A stretch of 64,000 bases of DNA from Maribacter flavus (GCF_008386635.1 NZ_VUOE01000001.1:1612001-1676000); one strand, 5' to 3'; positions 24,835 to 34,823 are shown, counted from the stretch's first letter. Notes: generated from the sequence alone by a model not told the origin. Translations and numbers: made by a program.

Positions 24835-27450
24835 ATGAGTTCAAAATCAACAGGATACAAGGTCATGATTATGACCGCAGTAGTGTTACTGTCATGTCTT
24901 TTCCAGACCATGGCACAGAATGTTCCCTCCCCCAAGGATGTTTACGGTTTTAGGGTGGGTGACGATTATAAACTGGCGGACTATGCCCAGATAGAGGATT
25001 ATCTGGGGAAATTGGCGGCTGCCTCCAATAGGGTGAAAATGCAGGAGATCGGTACCACCGTCCTGGGCAGAAAAATGTACATCCTATTTATTTCGAGCGA
25101 AGAAAACCTGTCCCAATTGGATAAATGGAAGGATATCAGTTCGAAACTGGCCCGGGTAAAAGTTTCTGACCAAGAAGCGATGCAGTTATCCGAAGAAGGT
25201 AAAGCTATTGTATGGGTTGATGGAGGCATGCACTCCACGGAGTTGGCCCATGGACAAATGACTTCTGAACTTGCCTATACCCTTGCCACTTCCGAAACCA
25301 CGGAAATGAAAAAGATCAGGGAGAACGTCATCACCATTTTAATGCCCGTAATGAATCCGGATGGGCTGGACATTGTTGTGGATTGGTACAAGAAGAATTT
25401 GGGAACACCCTATGAAACTTCGCGACCCCCTATTTTATACCACTATTACATGGGACACGACAATAACAGGGATTGGTTCATGAACACCATGCCGGAAACC
25501 TATAACGTGACCAAAATTTTATACAATGAATGGTACCCACAGATTGTGTACAATCACCACCAATCCTCTCCCTCATGGACAAAGATTTCCATACCTCCCT
25601 ATGCAGATCCGGTTAACCCAAAAATACACCCAGCGGTTACCGCCGCGGTGAGCGAGGTCGGCTCCGCCATGTCCAAGCGCTTTTCCTTGGAAAACATGCC
25701 CGGAGCCATTGCGGATAACTTCTATACCATGTTCTGGAACGGCGGTGGAAGAACCGTACCCTACTACCACAATATGATTGGTATCCTGACCGAAACGGGT
25801 CACACCACCCCCACCCCACGTTTCTATGATCCTGAAAAACTGCCCAAAACCGTAGCAGGAACAACTCCGACCGATGGAACTGATATCATGTATCCCGATC
25901 CATGGAAAGGTGGGGAATCCCATTTTAGGGATGCCGTAGATTATATGTTAACGGCTACCTGGGCGACTTTGGACCTTGCTGCCGATAGAAAAAGCAATTA
26001 CCTATACAACATCTACAAAATGGGCGCTTCGGCTATTGAAAAGGCCAAAACCGAAGGACCATTTGCCTATGTCATCGGGACCGACCAATGGGACCATTTT
26101 GAAGCGGTCAACTTGGTGAACGTGCTCCTTAAAGGCGGTATCGAAATTGAAAAGGCGACCAAGAGTTTTACCGTTGGCGATAAGAAATACGAGAAGGGAT
26201 CCTATGTCATTTATGGCGGACAGGCCTTTAGGCCTTATTTATTGGACCTGATGGAAAAACAGAACTATCCTACCCGTTTCCAATACCCAGGGGGTCCGCC
26301 GGATACTCCCTACGATTTGGCCGGTTGGACCCTTCCCATGCAGATGGGCGTGACCGTGGATAAAATAAAGGATTCTTTTGACGCCAGCACCGAGAAGGTC
26401 ACGGATGCGGCAACTTACAAGGAGGGCGATGTGGATGGCAAGGGTTCTTTTGGTTTTGCCCTGAGTGCCAATACAAATGCGTCAGTTTTGGTCACCAACA
26501 AAATTTTAAAAGCCGGCGGAACGGCCTATAGGACAAAGGAAGAAATGAAGATTGGTAAAGCGACCTTGCCCGCAGGTTCCTATATCGTTACTGGGGGCAG
26601 TGCATCCGTTGCCGAATTGGCGGGTCAGTACGGTTTGGAAGTTATCGGAATTGCTGATAAACCGGAAATCGGGCTGACAAAGATCCACTTGCCCAAAGTG
26701 GGACTTTACAAATCATGGGTGTCCAATATGGATGAGGGCTGGACCCGCTTTGTCATGGATGAATATGAATTCGCAATGGATACCTTGCACGATAAGGATA
26801 TCCAAACGGTCGACCTATCTCAATACGACGCGCTGATCATTCCTTCGCAAAGACCCGGTTCTATTTTACACGGCCATTCCAATTTGGAAATGCCCGAAAA
26901 TTTTACGGGAGGTATCGGTTTGGAAGGTACGGTCGCCCTTAGTAAATACGTAAAGAACGGAGGCACCTTGTTGGCTTTTGACGAAGCCAGTAACTATGTC
27001 ATCGAACAATTTGGGCTACCGCTTAAGGATGCCACAGAAGGTGCGGACAGTAAGGATTTCTTCATTCCTGGTTCGTTGATTAAAACGGGAATCGACACCA
27101 AACACCCATTGGCATTTGGCATGCAGGATACCGTTGCGGTTTCCTTCAATAGGAGTCGGGCATTCACAATCGACAAACAAAGTAAGAAAGGCGAAGGAGG
27201 AGAGGAGAAAATTGCCGATGCCCCTGCGCCGGACGTTGAGGTAATCGCTAATTATGCCGCAAAAAACTTGTTGATGAGTGGCTGGGCAATGGGCGAGGAA
27301 AAATACATCGCTAAAAAACCCGCCATGGTCAAAGTGGCCTATGGCGAGGGCGACGTTATCCTGTTTGCGTTCAGGCCCCAATTCAGGGCACAGCCCAGGG
27401 GCACTTATAAACTGATTTTCAATGCGCTGTACGAGGGAGCATCGGAATAG
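24835..27450 (+). CDS. Large secreted M14-family zinc carboxypeptidase
   Basis: 871 aa from the ATG at 24835, which gives a clean signal peptide (ends TMAQN); the longer open frame upstream adds no signal. The catalytic zinc site reads GGMHSTELAHG (His133, Glu136) with the third ligand in YNHHQSS (His241 or 242), and TETGH follows where the M14 fold has further active-site residues. After about residue 400 comes a C-terminal module with glutamine-amidotransferase-like features (DALIIPSQRP, GIGLEGTVALSKYVKNGGTL). This long M14 type is common in Bacteroidetes and is probably a periplasmic peptidase for extracellular peptides. It is monocistronic with a good terminator. Confidence 0.9.
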   Translation: MSSKSTGYKVMIMTAVVLLSCLFQTMAQNVPSPKDVYGFRVGDDYKLADYAQIEDYLGKLAAASNRVKMQEIGTTVLGRKMYILFISSEENLSQLDKWKDISSKLARVKVSDQEAMQLSEEGKAIVWVDGGMHSTELAHGQMTSELAYTLATSETTEMKKIRENVITILMPVMNPDGLDIVVDWYKKNLGTPYETSRPPILYHYYMGHDNNRDWFMNTMPETYNVTKILYNEWYPQIVYNHHQSSPSWTKISIPPYADPVNPKIHPAVTAAVSEVGSAMSKRFSLENMPGAIADNFYTMFWNGGGRTVPYYHNMIGILTETGHTTPTPRFYDPEKLPKTVAGTTPTDGTDIMYPDPWKGGESHFRDAVDYMLTATWATLDLAADRKSNYLYNIYKMGASAIEKAKTEGPFAYVIGTDQWDHFEAVNLVNVLLKGGIEIEKATKSFTVGDKKYEKGSYVIYGGQAFRPYLLDLMEKQNYPTRFQYPGGPPDTPYDLAGWTLPMQMGVTVDKIKDSFDASTEKVTDAATYKEGDVDGKGSFGFALSANTNASVLVTNKILKAGGTAYRTKEEMKIGKATLPAGSYIVTGGSASVAELAGQYGLEVIGIADKPEIGLTKIHLPKVGLYKSWVSNMDEGWTRFVMDEYEFAMDTLHDKDIQTVDLSQYDALIIPSQRPGSILHGHSNLEMPENFTGGIGLEGTVALSKYVKNGGTLLAFDEASNYVIEQFGLPLKDATEGADSKDFFIPGSLIKTGIDTKHPLAFGMQDTVAVSFNRSRAFTIDKQSKKGEGGEEKIADAPAPDVEVIANYAAKNLLMSGWAMGEEKYIAKKPAMVKVAYGEGDVILFAFRPQFRAQPRGTYKLIFNALYEGASE

Positions 27451-27471
27451 TTAAAACAAACGAGAACGGTA

Positions 27472-27503
27472 AAGGCCTGTCAATGTAATGATAGGCTTTT
27501 TTT
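27472..27503 (+). terminator. Rho-independent terminator of the M14 gene
   Basis: Stem GCCTGTCA / TGATAGGC (one G-T pair) around loop ATGTAA, followed by seven T. Confidence 0.85.
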
Positions 27504-27548
27504 ATATCAGGGCACTAAATTTTGTACTTGAAATTTGGTGTTTTGTAG

Positions 27549-28286
27549 TTATCCCACCATAATCAAAAGGGCACCCAAAGCGGTAAGCACCAAGATCATT
27601 TTCCGAAAGAATTCCTCGTTTATCAATTTAATGATGCGGATGCCCACAAAGAAACCCAAGAAAATTCCTGGTAGCAGCTTTACGTTGAGCATCAAGGATT
27701 CCCAAGTGATGGTCTTCCAGACAAAGAAATGAAATGGCAACTTTAATACATTGACGATCAAAAACAGCCAAGCTGCCGTGCCTATGAAATGATTTTTGGG
27801 CAAACGCATGGCCAAAAAATAAATATTGGAAAAGGCACCTGCCAAATTTCCAACCATCGTAGTGATACCCGCCAAGGTACCAATGGCACCCGAAAACGTC
27901 CAATGCGTGGGAACGGTCTTCACCTTTTTTCGATCCCACCAATACATCATAAATACGGTAATGATGATGATTACGGCCATCCCGATCCTAAAAAGACTTT
28001 CCGGCAGGTCTTTCCCAATGAATACGCCTATAATCAACCCGAATACCATCCAAGGAAGTACCTTGAATACGTAGCTCCATTGCGTATGCCTGTTGTAATA
28101 AATGACCGCGAAAATATCGGCCAAAATCAGTAAGGGAACCACCATACCGGTCGATTCCTTGGCACCAAAGGCCAAGGCCATAAAGGTGACATTAATGACC
28201 GCAATACCCTTAATTCCGGCTTTGGACATCCCAATTACAAAGGCAGCCAGCGTGGCCAAAATCCAGGACGTTAAAGAAATTTCCAT
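27549..28286 (-). CDS. TauE/SafE family sulfite exporter-like permease
   Basis: 245 aa from the ATG at 28286, which begins directly before the first membrane helix; an alternative start 12 codons earlier is possible. Eight hydrophobic segments are visible, in two repeats, with the family-type GMSKAGIKG near the start and AGITTMVGNLAGAFSNIY at the second half. It is predicted to carry a sulfur-containing or organic anion across the inner membrane. It is encoded alone, divergent from the symporter gene. With a sulfatase about 13 kb away a sulfur link is tempting but unsupported. Confidence 0.88.
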   Translation of the reverse strand: MEISLTSWILATLAAFVIGMSKAGIKGIAVINVTFMALAFGAKESTGMVVPLLILADIFAVIYYNRHTQWSYVFKVLPWMVFGLIIGVFIGKDLPESLFRIGMAVIIIITVFMMYWWDRKKVKTVPTHWTFSGAIGTLAGITTMVGNLAGAFSNIYFLAMRLPKNHFIGTAAWLFLIVNVLKLPFHFFVWKTITWESLMLNVKLLPGIFLGFFVGIRIIKLINEEFFRKMILVLTALGALLIMVG

Positions 28287-28377
28287 GGTACGAAAGTAAT
28301 TACCGAACGGTTTATGGGGCAAATCACAAAAGTATCTTAAATTATTTTATCTTTAGTAGCTAACTAACAACCAAACT

Positions 28378-30186
28378 ATGGAATTAAGCACCCTCGACTA
28401 CAGTTTTATAGTGGTCTTTTTCTCGATTGTCCTAGGTATAGGGATTTATGTCTCCAAAAAATCAGGGAAGGACTCTTCGGAATTTTTCCTTTCAGGGCGT
28501 ACCATGCCTTGGTGGTTACTTGGGCTTTCCATGGTAGCCACGACGTTTTCAACCGATACGCCGAACCTCGTGACCGATATCGTACGTACCAATGGTGTTT
28601 CAGGAAACTGGGTATGGTGGGCCTTCTTATTAACCGGTTTGCTTACGGTCTTTGTGTATGCCAAATTATGGAGACGTTCCAATGTAAATACGGACTTGGA
28701 GTTCTATGAAATGCGGTATGGAGGTAAACCGGCAAGCTTCCTGCGCAAATTCAGGGCGGTATATTTAGGGGCCTTGTTCAACATTATTACTATGGCCTCC
28801 GTTACCTTGGCCGCCATTAAAATTGGAGGTATAATGTTGGGACTTGAACCATGGGAAACCGTTGTGGGAGCGGGCTTGATTACCGTGACCTTTAGTGCAC
28901 TTGGGGGTTTTAAGGGTGTAGTGTATACCGATTTCCTTTTGTTTTTCGTTGCCATGTCCGGTGCCATTGGAGCGGCGTATTATTTGGTAAACATCCCCGA
29001 AGTAGGTGGTGTGGAGGCCTTAATGGCAAACGACTTGGTAAAAACGAAACTTGATATTCTCCCGAATTTTAGCGATAAAAAAGCGCTCATAATGTTGCTC
29101 ATCATACCCTTGGCGGTGCAATGGTGGAGCGCCTGGTATCCCGGGGCCGAACCTGGTGGAGGCGGGTATATCGCACAACGAATGTTGGCTTCCAAGAACG
29201 AGAATCATGCGATAGGAGCTACGTTCTTCTTTAACATTATGCACTATGCCTTACGACCTTGGCCTTGGATTTTGGTCGCCTTGGCTTCTTTAGTCGTTTT
29301 CCCGGACATTGCAAGCATCCAAGAGGCCTTTCCCAATATCGATGAAGGTAAATTGGGACAGGATTTGGCCTATTCGGCCATGTTGACGAAGTTGCCAAGT
29401 GGTCTTTTGGGGGTCGTTTTGGCCTCCTTGATCGCCGCGTACATGAGTACCATTTCCACCCAATTGAACTGGGGTTCTTCCTACATCGTTTTTGATTTTT
29501 ACAAACAACAATTGAATCCCAACGCCACCGAAAAACAAATGGTGGCCGTGGGCCGAATTTCAACGGTCATCTTAATGGTATTGAGCGCCGCCTTGGCACT
29601 TGCTCTTGAAAACGCCCTTCAGATTTTTGACATCCTTTTGACATTTGGTGCCGGGACCGGGCTCATATTCATATTACGATGGTTTTGGTGGCGTATCAAT
29701 GCATGGAGCGAAATCGCCGCCATGTTCGCCTCTGGAATTATTTCCATTCTTTTAAAGACAACCGCTATCGGACCATTTCTTTTTGCCGAAGAAACGGGAG
29801 TTTTTCCAAGTTGGAGCGAGTATGTATTTGTAGTACTGCTTACCACGGCCATTTGGCTTGCCACTACATTTATGACCAAACCGGAATCCAAGGAAACGCT
29901 ACGCTCTTTTTATAAGAAAATTCAGCCTGGGGGTCCGGGCTGGGCAAAAATTGTCCAGGAAGCAGAAACGGACGGAGTCCAAATCGCGAAGGACGAAAAA
30001 TGGAGCGTACCCCAAGGAATTACGGCAATGCTTTTAGGTTGCGTCCTTATCTATTCCATCATGTTCGCAACGGGCTATTGGATTTATGGGAGGAGTACAA
30101 GTGCCCTCATCTTAACGGGTATTGCCTTGGTTACGGGCTTTCTGTTGGTAAAGGCTTGGAATAGAATGAAAGATAACATCCTTTAA
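28378..30186 (+). CDS. Sodium:solute symporter (SSS family)
   Basis: 602 aa with about 13-14 membrane helices. The SSS motifs are clear: FFLSGRTMPWWLLGLSM near the start, the GGFKGVVYTDF segment, and a middle GLLGVVLASLIAAYMSTIST holding Ser/Thr residues at the expected sodium site. The family takes up sugars, amino acids, vitamins or other solutes with Na+. It is first in a tight unit with the HGSNAT-like gene (10-base gap), so an amino-sugar substrate is a guess from context. A -7-like TATCTTTA lies at 28348-28355. Confidence 0.92.
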   Translation: MELSTLDYSFIVVFFSIVLGIGIYVSKKSGKDSSEFFLSGRTMPWWLLGLSMVATTFSTDTPNLVTDIVRTNGVSGNWVWWAFLLTGLLTVFVYAKLWRRSNVNTDLEFYEMRYGGKPASFLRKFRAVYLGALFNIITMASVTLAAIKIGGIMLGLEPWETVVGAGLITVTFSALGGFKGVVYTDFLLFFVAMSGAIGAAYYLVNIPEVGGVEALMANDLVKTKLDILPNFSDKKALIMLLIIPLAVQWWSAWYPGAEPGGGGYIAQRMLASKNENHAIGATFFFNIMHYALRPWPWILVALASLVVFPDIASIQEAFPNIDEGKLGQDLAYSAMLTKLPSGLLGVVLASLIAAYMSTISTQLNWGSSYIVFDFYKQQLNPNATEKQMVAVGRISTVILMVLSAALALALENALQIFDILLTFGAGTGLIFILRWFWWRINAWSEIAAMFASGIISILLKTTAIGPFLFAEETGVFPSWSEYVFVVLLTTAIWLATTFMTKPESKETLRSFYKKIQPGGPGWAKIVQEAETDGVQIAKDEKWSVPQGITAMLLGCVLIYSIMFATGYWIYGRSTSALILTGIALVTGFLLVKAWNRMKDNIL

Positions 30187-30196
30187 TTTTAGTCTT

Positions 30197-31282
30197 ATGC
30201 AAAACAGAATTCTTTCCGTTGATATTTTTAGGGGTGCGACCATCTTGTTAATGGTTCTAGTAAACACACCAGGTACTTGGACGAACGTATATGCCCCCTT
30301 TAGACATGCCGAGTGGCACGGGTATACCCCAACCGATCTGGTATTTCCCTTCTTTTTGTTTATTGTGGGAACAAGCATTGTGTTTTCATATCGGAACAAA
30401 GAGGTGAATTCCAACACCTATAAAAAAATTATCGTTCGGACCCTTAAACTTATAGGTTTGGGGCTATTTCTGGGGGCCTTTATCATCGAGTTTCCTTTTT
30501 TTAAAGCTTGGGAGAATATTCGTTTTCCAGGGGTATTGCAACGGATCGGTGTGGTTTTCTTTTTCGCGTCTATTCTTTTCATCAATTTTAAATGGAAAAC
30601 TTTGGTTGGTATCGCTATTGGACTTTTGGTAGGATATTGGTTGTTAATGACCTTGGTGTCTGTGGACGGCGTTGCCTCAACCTTGGAAAGGGCTCCTAAC
30701 AATTTTGCCAATTGGTTGGATGTTAAAGTATTCGGGTCGCATAATTACAAGCCGGATTATGACCCCGAAGGACTTTTGAGCACCATCCCTTCCATAGTCA
30801 GTTCCCTACTGGGGATTTTTACCGGATTGATACTGGTTTCCAAGCAGGAGAAGAAAGCAACGCTCTTAATGGGTATTGGAGGCAGTCTTTTGATCATCGG
30901 GCACTTATGGGATTTAGTATTTCCTATCAACAAGGCCTTATGGACCAGTAGTTTTGTGTTGGTTACCGCAGGTTGGGCCAATTTGATTTTGGCCTTGATT
31001 TATTATTTGACCGATGTTAAACAAATCAAGTTTGGGAGTATTTTTAGATATGCCGGGGCCAATGCCATTATCATCTATTTTCTGTCCAGCTTCATTGCGA
31101 AAGTGATGGGTCAAATTCAGGTGGGCGACACGTCCCTACATGGTTGGTTGTTCCAGAAAATCTATGTGCACGATGCTATTTCGATGGAAATGTCTTCCTT
31201 GTTATATGGACTTACCGTTCTGGCCTTTTACGCCTTTTTGGGATATGTGTTGTACCAACGGAAGATTTTTTTCAAAGTATGA
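30197..31282 (+). CDS. HGSNAT-like membrane acetyltransferase (DUF5009 family)
   Basis: 361 aa, about ten membrane helices. The N-terminus reads LSVDIFRGATILLMVLVN then RHAEWHGYTPTDLVFPFFLF, the hallmark of heparan-alpha-glucosaminide N-acetyltransferase and bacterial NagX-like proteins. His37 aligns with the likely acetyl-accepting histidine of HGSNAT. The expected reaction is transfer of an acetyl group across the membrane to an amino sugar such as glucosamine. It lies directly after the SSS symporter and overlaps the next gene by ATGA, so all are co-transcribed. Confidence 0.85.
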   Translation: MQNRILSVDIFRGATILLMVLVNTPGTWTNVYAPFRHAEWHGYTPTDLVFPFFLFIVGTSIVFSYRNKEVNSNTYKKIIVRTLKLIGLGLFLGAFIIEFPFFKAWENIRFPGVLQRIGVVFFFASILFINFKWKTLVGIAIGLLVGYWLLMTLVSVDGVASTLERAPNNFANWLDVKVFGSHNYKPDYDPEGLLSTIPSIVSSLLGIFTGLILVSKQEKKATLLMGIGGSLLIIGHLWDLVFPINKALWTSSFVLVTAGWANLILALIYYLTDVKQIKFGSIFRYAGANAIIIYFLSSFIAKVMGQIQVGDTSLHGWLFQKIYVHDAISMEMSSLLYGLTVLAFYAFLGYVLYQRKIFFKV

Positions 31283-31848
31283 TTTCACGGCTTCCGGTTC
31301 GACAAACTTACTTTTTATCGTTTCTGTTCATTTTTTCAGTTAATATAAGTGAAATCCAGGCGCAGGAAGTGTATCTCCCTGGTTATGTTGTCACCTTGAA
31401 AGGAGACACTTTAATCGGCAATGTTAGTGACCGAAAAATGGGTCCGTTTGGAGGTATTCATGCTAAAATCAAATTTAAGGGCAACGGGCGTAAGAAGCGA
31501 TATTCAGCAGATAACATCCAATCCTATAGAAAAGGCGATTCCATTTACAGATCGTTTAATTTGGACGGAGAGGACAGGTTTCTTCGTTTGGAAGTAGAGG
31601 GAGTAGTTTCTCTGGATAAGTTTGAATTGCAGGAACAAGGTGAAGGGATGGTAATGGATATCGCGTATCTAAAAAAGCGGGATAACCCTACATTGGTAAG
31701 GGCAGACCAAGGACTCTTAGGATTAAAACGGAACCTGTTGATTCAATTTTTTAGCGATTGTCCACCTTTGGCCGACAAAATCCGAAGCAAGGAATTTAAA
31801 TTCCCCTATCAGGTAGTAAATTTTTATAACGAATGGAAAGCTCGCTAA
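31279..31848 (+). CDS. Secreted GDTL-motif protein, paralogue of the gene at 40842
   Basis: 189 aa from the ATG that overlaps the upstream stop (ATGA). It has a signal peptide ending IQAQ. The conserved block is TLKGDTLIGNV, then KFKGNGRKKRYSADNIQSYR and a KGDSIY turn, followed by a region ending in SDCPPLADKI. The protein at 40842-41459 has the same sequence of motifs. I know this only as a Bacteroidetes family of unknown function, probably periplasmic. The next gene overlaps its 3' end by 16 bases. Confidence 0.75.
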   Translation: MISRLPVRQTYFLSFLFIFSVNISEIQAQEVYLPGYVVTLKGDTLIGNVSDRKMGPFGGIHAKIKFKGNGRKKRYSADNIQSYRKGDSIYRSFNLDGEDRFLRLEVEGVVSLDKFELQEQGEGMVMDIAYLKKRDNPTLVRADQGLLGLKRNLLIQFFSDCPPLADKIRSKEFKFPYQVVNFYNEWKAR

Positions 31849-32207
31849 AAAATGTTTTGGGTACAACACTGATTGCCTGTTGCCATAAACCCAAGACCGG
31901 TTTTTACAGGGACGGATTCTGTAAAACAGGTGTTGAGGACGTGGGTACCCATGTGGTTTGTGCCATAATGTCCAAGGAATTTTTGGAATATACGAAGTCC
32001 ATGGGCAATGATCTATCTACACCAATTCCCCAATGGAATTTTCCCGGACTTCAAGAAGGTGATAAATGGTGCCTGTGCATTTCTCGTTGGCTACAGGCGG
32101 AGAAAGTAGGAAAGGCACCCAAGGTACTATTGGAAGCCACACATATTAAGGCACTAAAATTTACCTCGCTTGAAATTCTTAGTGCATACGCCGTAGAAAG
32201 TCAATAA
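31833..32207 (+). CDS. DUF2237 family protein
   Basis: 124 aa. The DUF2237 signature is strong: NVLGTTLIACCHKPKTGFYR, a CKTGVEDVGTHVVCAIMSKE block, then LQEGDKWCLCISRWLQA and a C-terminal ALKFTSLEIL. The five or more conserved cysteines could bind a metal or be redox active. It is cytoplasmic with no signal peptide, and no function is established for the family. It starts inside the preceding gene and ends 58 bases from the convergent ribE. Confidence 0.9.
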   Translation: MESSLKNVLGTTLIACCHKPKTGFYRDGFCKTGVEDVGTHVVCAIMSKEFLEYTKSMGNDLSTPIPQWNFPGLQEGDKWCLCISRWLQAEKVGKAPKVLLEATHIKALKFTSLEILSAYAVESQ

Positions 32208-32265
32208 CGAAATGAAGTTTTCCAATTGAATAGGTTTTCCTTCAATTTACCTAAATTGATTCCTG

Positions 32266-32856
32266 TTACTTCGATTGCCCCATCAACTTGGCCACGTACT
32301 TCCCTATAACATCAAATTCAAGATTAACTACCGTGCCCACTTTATAGGTATTGAATCTCGTATGCTCGTAGGTGTAGGGAATTATCGCCACATTAAAAGT
32401 GTTTGTTCCTGAATTCACTACTGTCAGACTTGTGCCATCAATAGTAATGGATCCTTTTTCTATGGTAGGGTTTCCGGTGGCCGGGTCATATTCAAAGGAG
32501 AATATCCAACTTCCGTTTTCTTCTTGGATGTTTGTGCAAACGCCAGTTTGGTCCACATGTCCCTGGACGATATGCCCGTCCAATCTGGAACCCATGATCA
32601 TGGCACGTTCCATATTCACTCTGTCGCCTACCTTTAAATCGCCTAAATTGGTCTTTTTCAAGGTCTCTGCAATGGCGGTTACCCTATATGCATTGCCTGA
32701 TATTTCCACAACGGTCAAACAAACGCCATTATGCGCCACACTTTGGTCTATTTTTAATTCAGAGGTAATGCCGGAAGATACCGTGATATCAAGGTTTCCA
32801 CCCTTGGATTCCAAATGTGTTACTGTTCCCAATGTTTCAATGATTCCGGTAAACAT
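32266..32856 (-). CDS. ribE: Riboflavin synthase, alpha chain
   Basis: 196 aa. It begins MFTGIIE, the signature of the enzyme, and contains two tandem lumazine-binding barrels (about 1-97 and 98-190) with the second-repeat motif GHIVQGHVDQ. It converts two 6,7-dimethyl-8-ribityllumazine molecules to riboflavin and the pyrimidine by-product. It is divergent from pdxA with facing promoters in the 58 bases between the starts; no FMN riboswitch would fit in that space. Confidence 0.96.
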   Translation of the reverse strand: MFTGIIETLGTVTHLESKGGNLDITVSSGITSELKIDQSVAHNGVCLTVVEISGNAYRVTAIAETLKKTNLGDLKVGDRVNMERAMIMGSRLDGHIVQGHVDQTGVCTNIQEENGSWIFSFEYDPATGNPTIEKGSITIDGTSLTVVNSGTNTFNVAIIPYTYEHTRFNTYKVGTVVNLEFDVIGKYVAKLMGQSK

Positions 32857-32873
32857 GTGTCGTTTAATTTAAG

Positions 32874-32906
32874 TAATTTTGAAGTCTAAATCAGCTCACA
32901 AAGATA
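32874..32906. promoter_or_regulatory. Facing -7 boxes of the ribE / pdxA divergent promoters
   Basis: Plus strand TAATTTTG at 32874-32881 precedes pdxA. Minus strand TATCTTTG, read from 32906 to 32899, precedes ribE. Both are perfect TAnnTTTG matches, without a clear TTG at -33. The plus box covers a TTG that could be mistaken for the pdxA start. Confidence 0.6.
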
Positions 32907-32914
32907 CAGATATA

Positions 32915-33967
32915 ATGGAGGAAAACGGGAACATTAAGTTGGGGATATCCATTGGGGATTTAAACGGAATTGGCTGCGAGGTGGTCCTAAAGACTTTTGA
33001 GGACAGCCGTATGCTCGATTTTTGTACTCCCATCATTTTTGCATCCAACAAAACCATTTCGGGCCAGCAAAAGGCTTTGAACATTTCCATTCCCTTTAAC
33101 GGGGTTCATGAGGCTTCCAAGGCCGTGGACGGAAAACTGAACATTGTCAATGTATGGAAACAAGTTCCTGAGATACAATTTGGCCAGGCTACCAAGGAAG
33201 GGGGTGATTTCGCCCTCCAGTCCCTAAAGGCCGCTGTGGCCGCCTTAAAAAATGGCGATATCGATGTCCTGGTTACGGCGCCCATCAACAAGAACAACAT
33301 TCAGGCGGAGGATTTTAAGTTTCCCGGTCATACTGATTATCTCGCGCAGGAGCTGGAAGGGGAAAGTTTGATGTTCATGGTTACGGACGACCTCAAGATA
33401 GGGCTGTTGACGGACCATGTAGCTGTTAAGGATGTGGCATCGGCCATTATACCCAGATTGATTCGGGATAAGGTAAATACGATCGAGAAATCCCTGAAAA
33501 TGGATTTTGGTATCCAGAAACCCAAAATCGCGCTTTTGGGCATCAATCCGCATAGTGGGGACAACGGGGTGATAGGCAATGAAGACGAGGAGGTATTGAA
33601 ACCCGTTATAAAAGAAATGGCCAATAACGGACATTTGGTCTTTGGGCCCTACTCCGCGGACAGCTTTTTCGGTTCGGATAATTACAAGAATTTTGATGCC
33701 GTATTGGCGGCCTATCACGACCAGGGACTGATTCCCTTTAAGACCCTTTCCTTTGGAAGGGGCGTTAATTTTACGGCGGGACTCAATAAGGTGCGCACTT
33801 CTCCGGATCACGGTACAGCGTATGAAATTGCCGGCAAAGGACAGGCAGACCATAGTTCCTTCAAGGAAGCCGTATTTATGGCCATCAAGATTTTTAGGAA
33901 CAGAACAGAGTATTTGAAGCTTACGGAAAACGTTTTGAAAAAGCAGCGCCTCAAGCGTGAACGTTAG
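32915..33967 (+). CDS. pdxA: 4-hydroxythreonine-4-phosphate dehydrogenase
   Basis: 350 aa from the ATG at 32915. Motifs GISIGDLNGIG, GHTDYLAQE (metal-binding His), AAYHDQGLIPFK and GLNKVRTSPDHGTAYEIAG are those of PdxA, which oxidises 4-phosphohydroxy-L-threonine in the deoxyxylulose-5-phosphate-dependent pyridoxal phosphate pathway. The family also contains non-biosynthetic decarboxylating members, but position in this conserved core block favours the vitamin B6 role. A start at 32879 (TTG) is rejected because it lies in the promoter. Confidence 0.94.
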   Translation: MEENGNIKLGISIGDLNGIGCEVVLKTFEDSRMLDFCTPIIFASNKTISGQQKALNISIPFNGVHEASKAVDGKLNIVNVWKQVPEIQFGQATKEGGDFALQSLKAAVAALKNGDIDVLVTAPINKNNIQAEDFKFPGHTDYLAQELEGESLMFMVTDDLKIGLLTDHVAVKDVASAIIPRLIRDKVNTIEKSLKMDFGIQKPKIALLGINPHSGDNGVIGNEDEEVLKPVIKEMANNGHLVFGPYSADSFFGSDNYKNFDAVLAAYHDQGLIPFKTLSFGRGVNFTAGLNKVRTSPDHGTAYEIAGKGQADHSSFKEAVFMAIKIFRNRTEYLKLTENVLKKQRLKRER

Positions 33968-34011
33968 TTTTTGGCACCCAAAAAGTTATGAAGATAAATA
34001 GTTGATAACTA

Positions 34012-34041
34012 TTGCCCGTTATCAAAATAATAGTATCTTTG
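34012..34041 (+). promoter_or_regulatory. Promoter of the DUF177-rpmF unit
   Basis: TTG at 34012-34014, 19 bases, then TATCTTTG at 34034-34041: a full Bacteroidetes promoter. Transcription should start near 34047, about 40 bases before the DUF177 ATG. Confidence 0.75.
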
Positions 34042-34086
34042 CACCCGCCTTTTAAGGTAAGGATTTAATATTAAGAGTTGTACGTG

Positions 34087-34617
34087 ATGAAGCAAAAGGA
34101 GTATACTATTCCTTTTTCAGGGTTGAAACAGGGAAAACACGACTTTAAGTATGAAATCGACAACAAGTTCTTTGAATCTTTTGGTTACGACGAATTTAAT
34201 GAAGTAGCTGTTGACCTCACGATTGTTCTGAACAAAACAAGTACCATGTTGGAACTTGATTTTGAAGCGACGGGAACGGTGAACGTTGACTGTGATATGA
34301 CCAGCGAACCCTACGATCAGCCTATAGAAGGGAGCTTGGAGCTCGTGGTAAAATTTGGTGAGGAATACGACGATGAAGACGACGAAATCCTCATTTTACC
34401 GCACGGAGAGCATCAGGTGAACGTTGCACAGTATATCTATGAGATGATTATCTTGGCCGTACCCCAAAAAAGGGTGCATCCAGGTATTGAGGACGGTACG
34501 CTGAAATCCGAAGCCTTGGAGCGACTCCAGGAACTTCAGCCAAAAGACAAGAAAAACGAAAACGAGGCAAGTGATCCCCGTTGGGACGAATTAAAAAAAC
34601 TATTAACGGATAAATAA
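34087..34617 (+). CDS. DUF177/YceD family protein
   Basis: 176 aa from the ATG at 34087; TTG and GTG codons just upstream are possible but unneeded. A small beta-rich acidic protein with the family-type [20 protein letters not shown] core and a charged C-terminal tail ([20 protein letters not shown]). DUF177 genes precede rpmF almost everywhere, and the family has been linked to 23S rRNA maturation or ribosome assembly. Here it ends eight bases before rpmF. Confidence 0.9.
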   Translation: MKQKEYTIPFSGLKQGKHDFKYEIDNKFFESFGYDEFNEVAVDLTIVLNKTSTMLELDFEATGTVNVDCDMTSEPYDQPIEGSLELVVKFGEEYDDEDDEILILPHGEHQVNVAQYIYEMIILAVPQKRVHPGIEDGTLKSEALERLQELQPKDKKNENEASDPRWDELKKLLTDK

Positions 34618-34625
34618 GGTTACAA

Positions 34626-34823
34626 ATGGCACATCCTAAAAGAAAGACATCCAAAACCAGGAGAGACAAAAGAAGAACACATTACAAAGCGGTTGCACCT
34701 ACATTGGCTACAGATTCTACCACTGGAGAAATGCATTTGTACCATAGGGCCCACTGGCACGAGGGTAAATTGTACTACAGAGGCCAGGTTTTGATTGACA
34801 AAGCAGAGGAAGTAGAGGCATAA
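34626..34823 (+). CDS. rpmF: 50S ribosomal protein L32
   Basis: 65 aa. [20 protein letters not shown] is unmistakable. No zinc-binding cysteines are present, so this is the Cys-less form of L32, in which [11 protein letters not shown] replaces the CxxC region. It is followed by a strong terminator, so fabH has its own promoter or depends on readthrough. Confidence 0.97.
   Translation: MAHPKRKTSKTRRDKRRTHYKAVAPTLATDSTTGEMHLYHRAHWHEGKLYYRGQVLIDKAEEVEA

Noticed and set aside
33245-33853. Open frame antisense to pdxA
   Set aside because: Shadow of a conserved gene, no start context.
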